Assembly: GCA_002007465.1 (NCBI GenBank)
Contig: LNAC01000163.1
Span: 3,008,345 to 3,072,344 of the forward strand
Reading direction: 5' to 3'
Source of the DNA: Ailurus styani
Taxonomy: Eukaryota > Chordata > Mammalia > Carnivora > Ailuridae
Length of the DNA: 64,000 nt
In this document: positions 44,048 to 55,177 of the stretch, piece by piece
Numbering within the stretch: the stretch's first letter is position 1
How the letters are laid out: the number at the start of each line of letters is the position of its first letter
Translations under genes and position numbers: made by a program
Notes under the pieces: model-generated
What the model saw: only the letters and a program-made list of their open reading frames with translations
Databases searched by the model: none
What the model was told of the DNA's origin: nothing

Positions 44048-44788
44048 TTTCTCAGAGTCCACAGTCTCTCATGGTTTGTCTCCCCTTCCAGTTTACCCCA
44101 ATTTACTTTTCCTTCCCTTCCCCTAAAGTCCTCCATTTTATTCCTTTTGTTCCACAAGTAACTGAAACCATATTATAATTGACTTTCTCTGCTTGACTTA
44201 TTTTACTCGGCATAATCTCCTCCAGACCCGTCCATGTTGATGCAAAAGTTGGGTATTCATCCTTCCTGATAGCTGAGTAATATTCCATTGTATATATGGA
44301 CCACATCTTCTTTATCCATTCGTCTGTTGAAGGGCATCTCGGCTCTTTCCACAGTTTAGCGGTTGTGGACATTGCTGCTATGAACATTGGGGGTACATAT
44401 GGCCCTTCTTTTCACTACATCTGTGTCTTTGGGGTTAATACCCAATAGTACAATTGCAGGGTCATAGGGTAGCTCTATTTTTAATTTTTTGAGGAATTTC
44501 CACACTGTTTTCCAAAGTGGCTGCACCAACTTGCATTCCCACCAACAGTGAAAGAGGGTTCCCCTTTCTCCACATCCTCTCCAGCACTTGTTTCCTGTCC
44601 TGTTGATTCTGGCCATTCCAACTGGTGTAAGATGGTATCTCAATGTGATTTTAAGCTGAGGGTTAGGGAGGGGAGGAGAGAGGGGGGACGGATGAGCCTG
44701 GTAGTGGATATTAAGGAGGGCACGTATTGCATGGAGCACTGGGTGTGGTGCATAAACAATGAATCTTGGATCACTGAAAAAAAAAAAA
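44048..44788. mobile_element. Young carnivore L1 3' end with 5' inversion (twin priming)
   Basis: 44048-44652 is L1 ORF2 C-terminus/3' UTR in antisense (e.g. 'gctgagtaatattccattgtatatatgg', 'cattcccaccaacagtg'). 44653-44788 is the remaining 3' UTR in sense ('gggcacgtattgcatggagcactgggtg', poly(A) 44777-44788). In the L1 the two pieces are adjacent: left ends at '...gactctgagaaa', right begins 'aagctgaggg'. A 17-bp duplication with one mismatch, 'aggaattagctgatttg'/'aggaattaactgatttg', flanks all of it (44031-44047, 44789-44805). Confidence 0.95.
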
Positions 44789-44805
44789 AGGAATTAACTG
44801 ATTTG

Positions 44806-45399
44806 ATAGCAGAAGCAGAGGGAATAGATAGAGTCTAAAAATGTAGGGCCTGTCAGGGTTGGAGAAACCAACTATTCCCGAACCTAAATAAATTATTGCC
44901 TTTTTAGTCAAGCCTATAATTTCCAATGGTTTCTGTGTAGCTGTCACAAGCTGAGAGAGCTGAAAGATACCCCATGCTTGACCTTTTGCCATTGATTAAA
45001 CATTTTAGCTGAATTATTCTTAACCACTTACATAGCACCCAGTATCTCTTCCTTTATTGCCCTGGCTCCGATGAGCTAGTGCTCCTGCCCTGGCTTTCCT
45101 TGGAAAGGCCCATCTTTTCTCAGAATTTAGGTTACTAGGTTGTCCTATAATTGCAGCTCTCTGATGGTTCAAGAGAAGTTACGATTCGTAGTCCACCCGG
45201 CTTTTTATTATTAGGTTTGTACTGAGCTCTTTCCAGCTTTTTGTACCCTAAATGGAAACAGAATTCCCAAGAGGGTGATTTATAAAGATATTTTTCACTT
45301 GGTAAAATATCTTTTATAATATTCCTTGGAATCACAATCCCTATTACCATTCCAATCCCTATTACCACTCCAATCTGTTTCTTTATTGGTTTCTACTCA
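44806..45399. other. Unassigned unique stretch
   Basis: Nothing recognised; a short doublet 'atccctattaccattccaatc'-type tandem at 45338-45374. Confidence 0.4.
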
Positions 45400-45532
45400 T
45401 CTGCCTCCAAACTTGTAGACCACAGCTCCAGGAGGGTATGACTTGGCATTTATTTCTATTTCCTGCAATTTGCACAGATTCTGGCACAAATAAAGGACCC
45501 TGTTTGTTGATTAAGTGATGAATGGAATGCCT
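45400..45532 (+). mobile_element. L2 3' end fragment, sense
   Basis: 'tgtagaccacagctccaggagggtatgac', 'gattctggcacaaataaagg', 'gttgattaagtgatgaatgg' resemble the L2 3' tail. Confidence 0.6.
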
Positions 45533-45544
45533 TGACCAATCTCA

Positions 45545-45810
45545 CTTGACAAATGCCTGTCAAGACCAAAAGCAATGTCACCTCCTCTGAGAAAACTCTC
45601 ATGAGTTCCCTTAGAAAGGATTAGTTGCTCCTTCCCTGTGTCTCTTCACACTTCGTACCTTTCTCCACTGGCATGGTATATGATGATTTTTATATCTTTA
45701 GTCCAGATTGTGAATTTGTTCAGAGCAGGAACCCCTTCTTCTTATTCTGTATCTCCAGGTACTTAGAATGATGTGTGGTACATATAATTCTAAGTTTGTT
45801 AAATGGATAC
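45545..45810 (+). mobile_element. L2 3' portion, sense
   Basis: 'aatgtcacctcctctgagaaaactc', 'tcagagcaggaaccccttcttcttattctgtatctcc', 'aatgatgtgtggtacat' are L2 3' UTR landmarks. Confidence 0.7.
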
Positions 45811-47949
45811 ATAAAAATGAGTTTTCTAAAGGAACTGTAAAATGTCTTTATTGAGTGATTATATGAAAGAGGTTTACATTTATGCAATTTCTATTTACAA
45901 AAACAATGGCATAAAGAAATACACTTGTCATAGGATGTGTGTATGTGTGTATGTTTAATCTCTAAAGATGTAAGTGATGGTAAAATTTGCTTAGGGCAAA
46001 GATCGCAGCCATGTAGTATCCGTGCCTCCTTCTGTGCTTACAGCAGAGATCGTTTTAGGTCTTTTTCCTATTGGTCCTGGGCAGGGACTCAGAACCCTAC
46101 CTTCTAATAACAACTCCACCAATGAATTAGATTTGGCGCCTGGAATAAAGATTGTTTCCTCTTCCCTAACCTAAGGGGCTCCTAAGACAACAAGCTGGAG
46201 GTTGCCCTTGATGCCCTTGCGGGATGGTATCTAGAGAAGATTCTAATAAGCTGCAGACACTTCGCAGATTCCTGTCTCTCAGAACTTAATCACATTTGCA
46301 TTTGGCTATGCTCAGATGGTGGAAACACCAACTCCAGACTGTCAATCAACTTGGGCTTCCTTTCCAACTTTTCCTAAATCAATTTCTTTAAAAATCTTTG
46401 AACACCAAAATTATACAAGTAGTTTTTAAACAATAACAATGTTTTATACCTATATATTACATGATAGTTGGTAACCTAGACTTGTTCATCACTGAAAATC
46501 TAGTTTAGGAGATGTTCATGAGAGTATGTGTGAGAGTGTGTGCATCTATGTGTGTGAACTGAGGAGTTTATGCGATTCGAGGAAAAAAGAGGGAAGATAT
46601 TTGCTGGAAAATATTTTTTATACTGTCCAGCTTTTACCTTTAAATATCAGTAGAATAATTTCTGAAACATATAGATTTCTGGCATGTAATTTATCTTCAA
46701 AACAGAAATTAAACCTAACCAGTTATAAATTTGAGTTTCTTTCTGAATTAACCATGTTGGCATTACCCCAGCTACCTCCTTATGCTCACATGGTTGCTTC
46801 CAGACTCTATGTAGAATTTTATGCCTCTGTAGTATCAAATTTGTTAAATGGCATATTTTTATATCAGTAATTTTTATAGCATATTGTTATTCCAGACTTT
46901 TACATGCCTCTAATTTATTCTTAACTTCAATATAGCAGTATTGGCTTTTTTTTTTTTCTAAGTTTGATGGTATGAACGCTTAATTGTGATTTAAAGTCAT
47001 TTCAACACCATCACTAATTTGTTCTTCATTTTCGATTCTTTCACAAACTTTAGATATTTGGATGGGTACAAGAGTAGTATTAATGTTCCTCAAGTTTCCT
47101 TTTCATATCTCCTTCAGGAGCATTTTGATTTTTTCTTAATATGATGTATTTCTGATGACCTTGGCTTTTTCATGATACTTAAATGCAGAAGTAGGAGCAG
47201 TTTTGGTTACAAATCAAATAGAATCTGGTAGTTTCCTTAAATCATATTCCCCTCTTCTTAGTCCTCTGGTAACAAGGAGTCAATTGATCATTATCTCTCT
47301 CTTCTAATGTCTTTTATAAAATGAGGCCATTGGGTTGCAGAGTTGTCCTTAGGATAGATTTTTGTGGCAGTGTCCTTTCTCAGTTGTCTGGGTACCATGG
47401 TCCTGTGGTTGTCAGGATTATGGTCTAAGGTAAGACGGATGAAGAAGGCTGATGAGGCATGTTTTTGTTGCTATATAAAGCAAGGTTCCTAAGTGCAGCA
47501 ATCAAGAGATTGATTTTTTCCTTGAATACTTTGTTTGCCATTGAGATACGCTGCCACCAGGTGAATGGTGGTACCTCGGTTATCTGGCCTAAAGTCCAAA
47601 TAGCTTTCATGGAAGACCTGTTCAAAGCATCAATTTTCTGCCTTAATTATATCATTTTATTTTTGGCATGGACTTATGATCATATTAATGAAAATAAAAA
47701 TAAAGATGGGAAATTAAACTAGAAATCAAGTGCCTTTTCTTTTCCCTTGCTTATATTCAGTTTGTATCTATTTATAGCCATAATTCATGTGTAATTGTAG
47801 CCACAGTTTTTGATCCATAATTTATTATTCTAATTTTAAGTAATACATCAAAAAGCATGTTTCTATGTTGCTACATAGTGTAATTTGTTATGACCATTTG
47901 AACAAATATGCATTTTCATGTCAGTAGATAGCCTTTTAAAACTGCTTAT
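45811..47949. other. About 2.1 kb unique stretch
   Basis: No repeat family recognised with confidence. The 114-codon frame (46526-46870 +) and the opposed frames at 47425-47722 carry no motif and have no splice context. Confidence 0.45.
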
Positions 47950-50900
47950 TCAATGTTGAATACATACAAAAATTTGTAAATTACATGTATGCTATAATGA
48001 ATCAACACATTATCAATATGCATATGCTTATCATTCAGTTTAAGATGGAGAACATTATCATTATCTTTGAAAGTCCCTATGTGCCTTTTTCCTGTCTCAC
48101 CCTTTCTTACCTCCTGAAGGTCACATGACGCTATCCTAAATCTTGTGTTTATCGTGCACTTGATTTTCTTTATAGATTTATTATATGTATTTGGTTGTTT
48201 CTCTAAACAACATATGGTTTAGTAAATACTTTTTAATCTGTATTTAAATGGATTCATATTGGATACATCTCTTCTGATTTTTTTCACCCAATATTAAACA
48301 CCTGTGTTTTTCTCCATGTCCTCATGTGTTGTGTTCAATTGCATGGCTGTAAAGGGTTCCAATATATGAATATATTACAACTTATTGTCCATGATGAATA
48401 TGTGGGTTTATTCTAGTATTTTTTCCCTTTATAAATGGTAAGGAAAAGAACATTGTAATACACAATTATTCAAATAATTATTTAAGAGTTTCTTTGCAAT
48501 GTGTATCTAAGACCAACTCTTCTTCAAATACTTAGGTAATTCCAAACTGTTTTCCCAACAACAAAATGTAAGAATTCTGGTTATTTTACACCCTTGTTAA
48601 TGTTTGATATTATCAGACAGTATAATTTTTGCTAATATGGTAGCTATGAAATGCTTTCTCATTTGGGTCAAATGTGTATTTTTCCAGTTAGTAATGAGAC
48701 AAAACATCTTTTCATATGGTTTGTCTTCCAGTGAAGAGCTTGTTAAAATCGTTTGCTTATATTTCTCTTGAGTTTCTTTTTCCTGACTGGTTTGTAGAAA
48801 TTGTAGATATTAATTTTTTGGGTTATATGGGTTCAATGATCTTCCCCCTTCTGTTTCTCACTATCTTTAGGGTATCTAGTGGTAAACAAATAATATTAAT
48901 TTTAATGTAGTCAAATGTATTGAATTTTATTTTAAAATTTGTGCCCTTTGTGTCTAAAGGAAAATTTTCTCCCTCAGGTGTTAAGGATATTCTACATTTC
49001 TTCTGAAAATGTTATAGTTCTGTCTTCCAGTTAGGCTTTCACCTACATGGAGTTGACTTTGTGTGTGATGTGAGGTAAAAGCACATTTTCTTTCTTTTTT
49101 TTGCTTTTGAATAAGGATGACCAATTGACTCAGCACAATTTATTTATTAAAAATTCATTCTTCATTGACTTGCAATACCAGCCCTGCAATATACCAAGTT
49201 TCCATATATGAGTGGGTCAATTTCTGTGCTCTGTAATCTGTTCCTTTGGTTAATTTGTTTGTCATTATGTCAATTTCACATTTTCTTAATTATGTCAGCT
49301 TCATTTGAAGTTTTGATATCTGGTAAAACAAATCTCCTAATTTTTCTTTAGGAATGTATTGGTTAATCTTGGCCCTTTCTCTGCCATATCAATTTTACAA
49401 ACTGCTTGGCATAATCAATTAAAAAAAACTGCTTAGATTTTATTTAAAGTATTATTGAATTTATAGATTAAGTTAGGGGAAATGGAAATCTCATTAATAC
49501 TGAGTCTTCTAGTCCACTGAATGTGGAATATTGTTTTGTTTATCTAGGTCTTAGTGAATGCTTTTTGTAATTCTTTTAAAAATATTTTATCCATGGAGGA
49601 TTTGTACAACTTTTGTTAAATTTCTTTTTAATGTTATTGAAAATGGTCTATTTAAAAAATACATATTCTAATTATCTGTTTCTTCTGTAATTGAAATATG
49701 ATTTTTACAAATTGACTTTGTATACAGAAAAATATGTAAATTTTCTGTCTGATTCTAATCATTTATCTGTAAATTATTTTGGATTCTACCATATTCAAAA
49801 GTGACAATTTCAGTTTTTTTCTAGTTGTTGTATCACTTGTTTCTTTTTTTCCCTTACCACACTGATTTGGATTTCTAGTACAGTATTTTATAAAAGTAGG
49901 GCTCGTGGGTCTTATTCCCGATGGCAAAGGGAAAGCTTTCACAGATTCTCTCTTAATTGTGATATTTCTGTAGCTTTATATTTGTTGTTAATATCCTTTA
50001 TCAAGTTAAAGCTCACTTCTAATTTTAGATTATCAAAAGTTTTAAAAAAATTATGAATGGATATTGAATTTAAAAAGTTTTTTTTCTTCATCTATAAGAA
50101 GAAATCACATTATTTTCTCCTTTATTAACATGGAGAATTACATTGATTTTTAGTGTTAAACTAATACTACATTCTTGGCATAAATCCAACTTGATATAGC
50201 TAGGTATCCTTTCTATATATAGATAGTTGTTATGTGTTGTTAATTTATTAATATATTGTTTAAGATTATTGGCTCAGAATTCCTGATAGAAATTGGTCTG
50301 TGGTTTTCCTTTGCCATAGGTCCTTGTCAGATTTAGAATCAAGACTATGCAAGACTTATAAAATGAGAACATGAACTGCAAAAGTATTCCCTTACTTTTT
50401 GTCCTCTGGAAAAGTTTTCACGAGTTTGGAATTATATTTTTCTTGAATGTTTGGTAGAACTTGCTAGTGAAGCCCTCTGTATCTGGAGTTTTCTCCAGAT
50501 GTGGAAACTTGGTATCTCTGATTCGACTGCTTTAATGGTTATAAGACGAGTCCAATTTTAAAAGGTTATAGACCTATTCTGTAAGTCCAAACTAATAGAT
50601 GCTAGACTTTTACATACATTTTATGTTTTTGAACCTTTCACACTTTTCTTCTGCCTGTCCCTCTGCACTGCATTCTAGACAATTCCCTTAGGTCCGTCTA
50701 ATGATTCACTGATTCTCTCTTCCACCGTGTCTAATCTGTTGTTAAACACCTCCAATGAGGTTTTATCTTCAAAGATTACATTTTTAATATTTAGATATTC
50801 TTTTTACTCTTTTTGAAAATCTGCTTGCAGCTTACTCATATTTTCAAGTCTATTTGTTATTTCCTGAAAATATTAAAATGTTCTTAGTTTTGGTTTGCTA

Positions 50901-51520
50901 ATTCCAGTATTTAATTATTTGCAGCTGTAATTCTGCTGCCTGTTGTTTCATCTTATTTTATTAAATTTTATCTGTGATTTGTGCTTTGGAACTCTTCCTG
51001 GGTAAACTCTGTATGAGATCCTGCCGGAGGTGGTTTCTTTCAGAGAGAATTTGCATTTGTTTCTGTCAGGTGCCTGCTGGGGGTGGGGGGCGGGTAACAT
51101 CAGTGTGTAGCTGGGACACTTTAAGCTGAATCATCAGCTTGAGATTTTAAGTTTATTTCTTTGAAACTTATCAAATTATAGAAGCTTTGGGTGCAAATCC
51201 AAATAAGTGCTGGTTGTCATAATTTCTCAGGGCAAATTTAAATTTTGTTACTCCTACTCAAAATGAAGGTCCCACACAGGACATTTTCTTTATAAGCTCT
51301 TTGAAGGTGGGAGTCTATTTATTTCTGTTAGTTCATCCTTACCATGGGGGCATAGCCCTTTGAGATTTATAGGAAGAGTTGCCCATTAGTTTTCCCACCT
51401 TGACCAATCCTGAAGAGGTTGTGAAAAATAAAACTCAAATTGAGCTGATTTGGCAGATATTTTCATGGTTAAAGCCAGCTTGAGCTCAACGTTTTATTCT
51501 CTGAGTTTTTGCCTTTATTT
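47950..51520 (-). mobile_element. Long ancient L1M, antisense, about 3.5 kb
   Basis: Reverse L1 order from the 3' part ('ggattcatattggatacatctcttc', 'ccatgtcctcatgtg') through 'cacctacatggagttgactttgtgtg', 'aataaggatgaccaattgactcagcac', RT-region 'tctatttaaaaaatac', 'ctaatactacattcttggcataaatccaac', 'gagttttctccagatgtggaaac', to 5'-end-like 'ctctcttccaccgtgtctaatctg' and 'gtgcctgctgggggtgg'. AT-rich and heavily mutated; no frame remains. Confidence 0.8.
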
Positions 51521-51689
51521 TGTTTTTGGATTTGTTATCTTATTTTCTTATCATATCATATATTAATTTAAGAAGATATACAAATTTCATCTTTCAGTTT
51601 TAGTTTTTTGTTTCTTAATTGATGGTCAGTTTTGGCAATTGGTGCATCATACTACCAGAAATTATTTTTTAAATATCTGGTTTTAAATG
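51521..51689. other. Short unassigned gap between L1 fragments
   Basis: Nothing recognised. Confidence 0.3.
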
Positions 51690-51870
51690 GCTGCGTAATT
51701 TAATAAAGTACCATGCGACTATATCACCATTTATTTTACAATTAATAATTTAACATTTCAAATGAACACATTCATCAAGTTGATATACCACAACTTGCTT
51801 AAGCACTCCCCTTTTATTGGACATTTACTTTGTTTCCAGTGTTTTACTATGATAAAAATATTATGATGAA
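51690..51870 (-). mobile_element. L1 fragment, antisense
   Basis: 'aatggctgcgtaatttaataaag', 'gttgatataccacaacttgcttaagcactccccttttattggacatttactttgtttccagtgttttac' matches the L1 C-terminal block in reverse. Confidence 0.7.
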
Positions 51871-52079
51871 AGTTAAAAAATACTTTATGAATCCATGGGT
51901 CTTCCATGCCATGATAAATTTCCATTTTATCATAGTTCTGGTGACACATATCAGTATTTTGAACCAAGTAGTGGCATGTTCAGCTCTACATTTTAGAAAG
52001 TGAAATGTGAATTCTAGGTGGTCGAAATTAAAGACAAAATGATTTGTACAAAAGCTATTTGAATAGTCTAGCTAAGATT

Positions 52080-52570
52080 TGATGAAAATAGCAACCAGCC
52101 CAGAAACAGAGGAGATTAAAAAGAAGGTCTAGATTAGAAGACACTTGGGGTTTAAAGATTTATTGAATTTAGTGAATGACTGAGTGAAAGGGGGTGGGGA
52201 GAAATAAGAGGAGGACTCCAGTGTTTCTGGTTTGAGCAGTTTTGTGGATAGTTATGTCCTTCACCAGAATAGGAAATGCAAAGAAGGAGCAGATTATGGA
52301 TACATGTGTACATATGTTTGAGATATAAGTGCTGGTGGAGATATTCCCTGGGCCTTTGGATATTTGTATCTTAAGTTTTCTGGGCTGGGGATAAAGATTT
52401 GGGAATCATGAAGAAACATATGGTAGCTGAAATTTGGGTCTTGAATGAGACTGCCTGGGGAGATTGTGAGGAAGAAAAGGCTTAGGGTAAAATCATGGGA
52501 AACACTAAAATTTAAGAGGTCAGAGATAGAGCCAAGGGAAATGAAAATACAGGACCAGTTGCTCAAAACA
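52080..52570 (-). mobile_element. L2 LINE inner fragment, antisense
   Basis: 'ggtggagatattccctgggc', 'ctgggctggggataaagatttgggaatcatg', 'gaaacactaaaatttaagaggtcagagatagagccaaggg' match the inner L2 segment in reverse. Confidence 0.7.
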
Positions 52571-52744
52571 CAGAAAAAAAAGTGCTATTACAGTTACAGT
52601 ACGAAGCTTTTCCTTTCTTTTATGGTCTCTTTCTTGACATTATGGTGGCTTCTATTTGCTATTTAATATCATTCCAGTAAAGAAAAATTGAAACTTTAAA
52701 TTATTAACATAAATTTTATCATTCATCTTTATATTGTACAGTGC

Positions 52745-53062
52745 CAGTTTTTTTAACAGCTTTACTGAGATATAATTTATATACAGTAAATTAACCCATT
52801 CAAAGTGCACAATTCAGTGGCTTTTAGTATATTCACAGACTATGTAACCATCACCACAATCTAATTTCAGAACATTTTCATCATTCCAGAAAGAAATCCC
52901 CCACACCCATTGGCAGTTCCAATAACCCCCTCCCCCACCCCAGCCCTCGGTAACCAATAATTTACTTTCTATCTCTATAGTCTTGTCTATTCTGGATATT
53001 TCATATAAATGGAATCATACAATATGTGGTCTTTTGCGACTGGCTTCTTCCAGCAATGCCAA
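52745..53062 (-). mobile_element. L1MB-type 3' end, antisense
   Basis: 'acagctttactgagatataatttatatac', 'ccattcaaagtgcacaattcagtgg', 'accatcaccacaatctaatttcagaacattttcatc', 'tttcatataaatggaatcatacaatatg': the standard L1M 3' end in reverse. Confidence 0.93.
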
Positions 53063-53989
53063 TTTTGAGTGCAAATATCAGAGTATTTAACTAGTGTGTG
53101 GAATTACTGAAATGACACATTTCGTATTTCGTGGCTCATTTCTGGAGGGTGCCTCAAGCTGGACAGGAGAGACAAATTCAAGCCAACCCCAGGAAGGATG
53201 AAAAAGAAAGAGGGTGGATTCTCCTCCCCGCATCCCGTCCTCCCACTGAACTGGCTGAAGGAACACTTTTGGGCCAGGGGATGCTTGTGGGGCAAGTGCA
53301 GACCCCATGTATGGCATACTCATTTGCTTGGGCCTGAAGACAGCTAGGTTTTCCTTTCTGTCAACATAGAATTTCCACACCAAGCCCGGGCAAAGAAGGG
53401 TTTGGGGATGTGAAGCCAGTCATTTCCTCTGACATGGTCTGCTGCCCTAACTTACGGCAGATGGGTGGCCCCAGAGATGTTTAAACCTCTTCACTTTAAA
53501 CCACAACACACTGAGTACCTAAGTGGTGGTCAAGAGGTTTGTGGACCAAGACTCAGCCTCCAGTTGATCAGTTGCCACACATGTGAGTGTGGCACAGGAA
53601 TGGAATGGGTGTCCAATCCTGATCCTCCCAGTACGGGGCCCGGGTCCTTCCTAGGGGCCGGGAGTGGCAGGAGTCATGGGATCAAGGTGAATGGGGGAGG
53701 CCAGGCAGGCCCTGAGATGCATGGCCCTGACATGACAGTGAGCAACAAGAACCCATCTCTGGGAGGTAGATGAGGCCGAATGAACATGAGCTGAGACTCT
53801 AAGCCCAGTGCATGTTCCATTGTCCCACTGGACTTCACTTACAAAGCAGAAATTCAAAGGGAAAATTCAGAATTTCAAGGTAGTGACTGCAGTACATGAA
53901 ATCCCAAGCAGGGACCCTTCTGAACATTGGGTCTTATACAGTTGCACTGGACTGACTTCAATGAAGTTGATCCTGGCCAGAGAAAAGGA
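53063..53989. other. Unassigned stretch, GC-rich in part
   Basis: 53100-53790 is GC-richer with overlapping frames of about 100 codons on both strands (53087-53383 -, 53465-53773 +). No motif, no family. Could be an unrecognised old LTR; not called. Confidence 0.35.
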
Positions 53990-54505
53990 AAACTTAAAAG
54001 CAATAGAAAAAGAAATATGACAGGAGTGATAAAGAATGGTGTCAAAGAAGCTGATGGAAGAAGATGTTCTAAGACAGTGCAAGAGAAAAGTGTAGCTATG
54101 AAAAGGACTGACCACTCTAATATGACTGGCGTGATGACTTTGCTGAGATCATTTTCAGTGCTATGGAGTGGGCAGAAGCCAGATTACAAGGATTGCAGAG
54201 GGAATGGGAAGTGAGGAGGTAGAAACAAAGATTGTTGACTTGTTCAAGAAACTGGCCTGNATGGAGAAGTCAACAGAGTCATTGCAAGAGAAAAGTGTAG
54301 CTATGAAAAGGACTGACCACTCTAATATGACTGGCGTGATGACTTTGCTGAGATCATTTTCAGTGCTATGGAGTGGGCAGAAGCCAGATTACAAGGATTG
54401 CAGAGGGAATGGGAAGTGAGGAGGTAGAAACAAAGATTGTTGACTTGTTCAAGAAACTGGCCTGTAAATTTAGGGGTGACAGTAGAACTCTGAGCAGCAA
54501 GAGAG
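53990..54505 (-). mobile_element. L2 LINE inner fragment, antisense, containing a duplicated block
   Basis: 'atggtgtcaaagaagctgatggaag', 'ttttcagtgctatggagtgggcagaagccagatta', 'ggaatgggaagtgaggaggtagaaac', 'cttgttcaagaaactggcctg' match an inner L2 segment that follows the one at 52080-52570. A 182-bp part of it appears twice around an N (separate entry). Confidence 0.65.
54078..54464 (+). other. Exact 182-bp duplication around a single N (probable assembly join)
   Basis: 54078-54259 and 54283-54464 read identically base for base. Between them are one N (54260) and 22 bases. The N is the only ambiguous base in the window and falls exactly at the end of the first copy. In a sequence this old, two identical neighbouring copies point to two contig ends overlapping without being merged. 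Confidence 0.85.
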
Positions 54506-54519
54506 TCTAGAGCAACAGT

Positions 54520-54735
54520 TGGGGATTGACAGCCTGCAGACCAGTCTATGGTTTGTTTTTGTAAATGCAGTTTTATTTGAACACAGCCATATCCATTTAC
54601 CTATGTATCATCTTTGGCTGCTTTCACACCATAACCACAGAGCTGAGTAACTGCAAAAGAGACCATATGGCCTGCAAAACCTCACCTACTTACTATTTGG
54701 CCCTTGACAGAAGGCTTTTGACACCTGTTCTAGAG
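54520..54735 (+). mobile_element. hAT-type non-autonomous DNA transposon (same family as 61797-62030)
   Basis: 'gtaaatgcagttttatttgaacacagccatatccatttacc', 'tttggctgctttcacaccataaccacagagctgagtaactgc', 'gaccatatggcctgcaaaac', 'actatttggcccttgacag'. The other copy has the same order. Family name not assigned. Confidence 0.7.
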
Positions 54736-54737
54736 TA

Positions 54738-54912
54738 GTGGTTCTTAAAATGTGCTTCCTGGACCAGCAGCCTCAGCATTACCTGAGAGTTTAGAAATGC
54801 AGATTCTTGGATCATACTCAGATGTATTGAATCAGAAACTTTGGGGTGGTAACCCAAAATCGATATTAAGCTCTCCAGCTAATTCTGATGCACCTTAATG
54901 TTTGAGAATCAT
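54738..54912 (-). mobile_element. MER5A (hAT-Charlie), antisense
   Basis: 'gtagtggttcttaaaatgtgcttcctggaccagcagcctcagcattacctg', 'ttgaatcagaaactttggggtgg', 'gctaattctgatgcaccttaatgtttgagaatcattgg': full-length MER5A in reverse, immediately next to another hAT-type element. Confidence 0.9.
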
Positions 54913-54943
54913 TGGGGTAGAGTTCTTTGGAAAGATTAGCTTT

Positions 54944-55163
54944 TCTTTTTCTTTCTTTCTTTCTTTCTTTCTTTCTTTTTTTTTTTTTGAAAGATTTTAT
55001 TTATTTGAGAGAGGGAGAGAGCGAGCGCACAAGGAGAGGGAGCTGCATGCAGAGGGAGAAGCAGGCTCCCTGCTGAGCAAGAAGCCCAATGTGGGTCTCC
55101 ACCTGAGATCATGACCTGAGCTAAAGGTAGATGCTTAACCGACTGAGCCACTCAGATGTCCCA
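54944..55163 (-). mobile_element. Carnivore SINE with (CTTT)n tail, antisense
   Basis: Tail expanded to about seven TTTC units (54949-54978) plus T run, GA-rich segment, head 'gactgagccactcagatgtccc'. Perfect 14-bp duplication 'gaaagattagcttt' at 54930-54943 and 55164-55177. Confidence 0.96.
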
Positions 55164-55177
55164 GAAAGATTAGCTTT

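Noticed and set aside
47425..47722. Opposed 66- and 87-codon frames considered as a processed pseudogene
   Set aside because: No protein family recognised on either strand, no poly(A) tail or flanking duplication.
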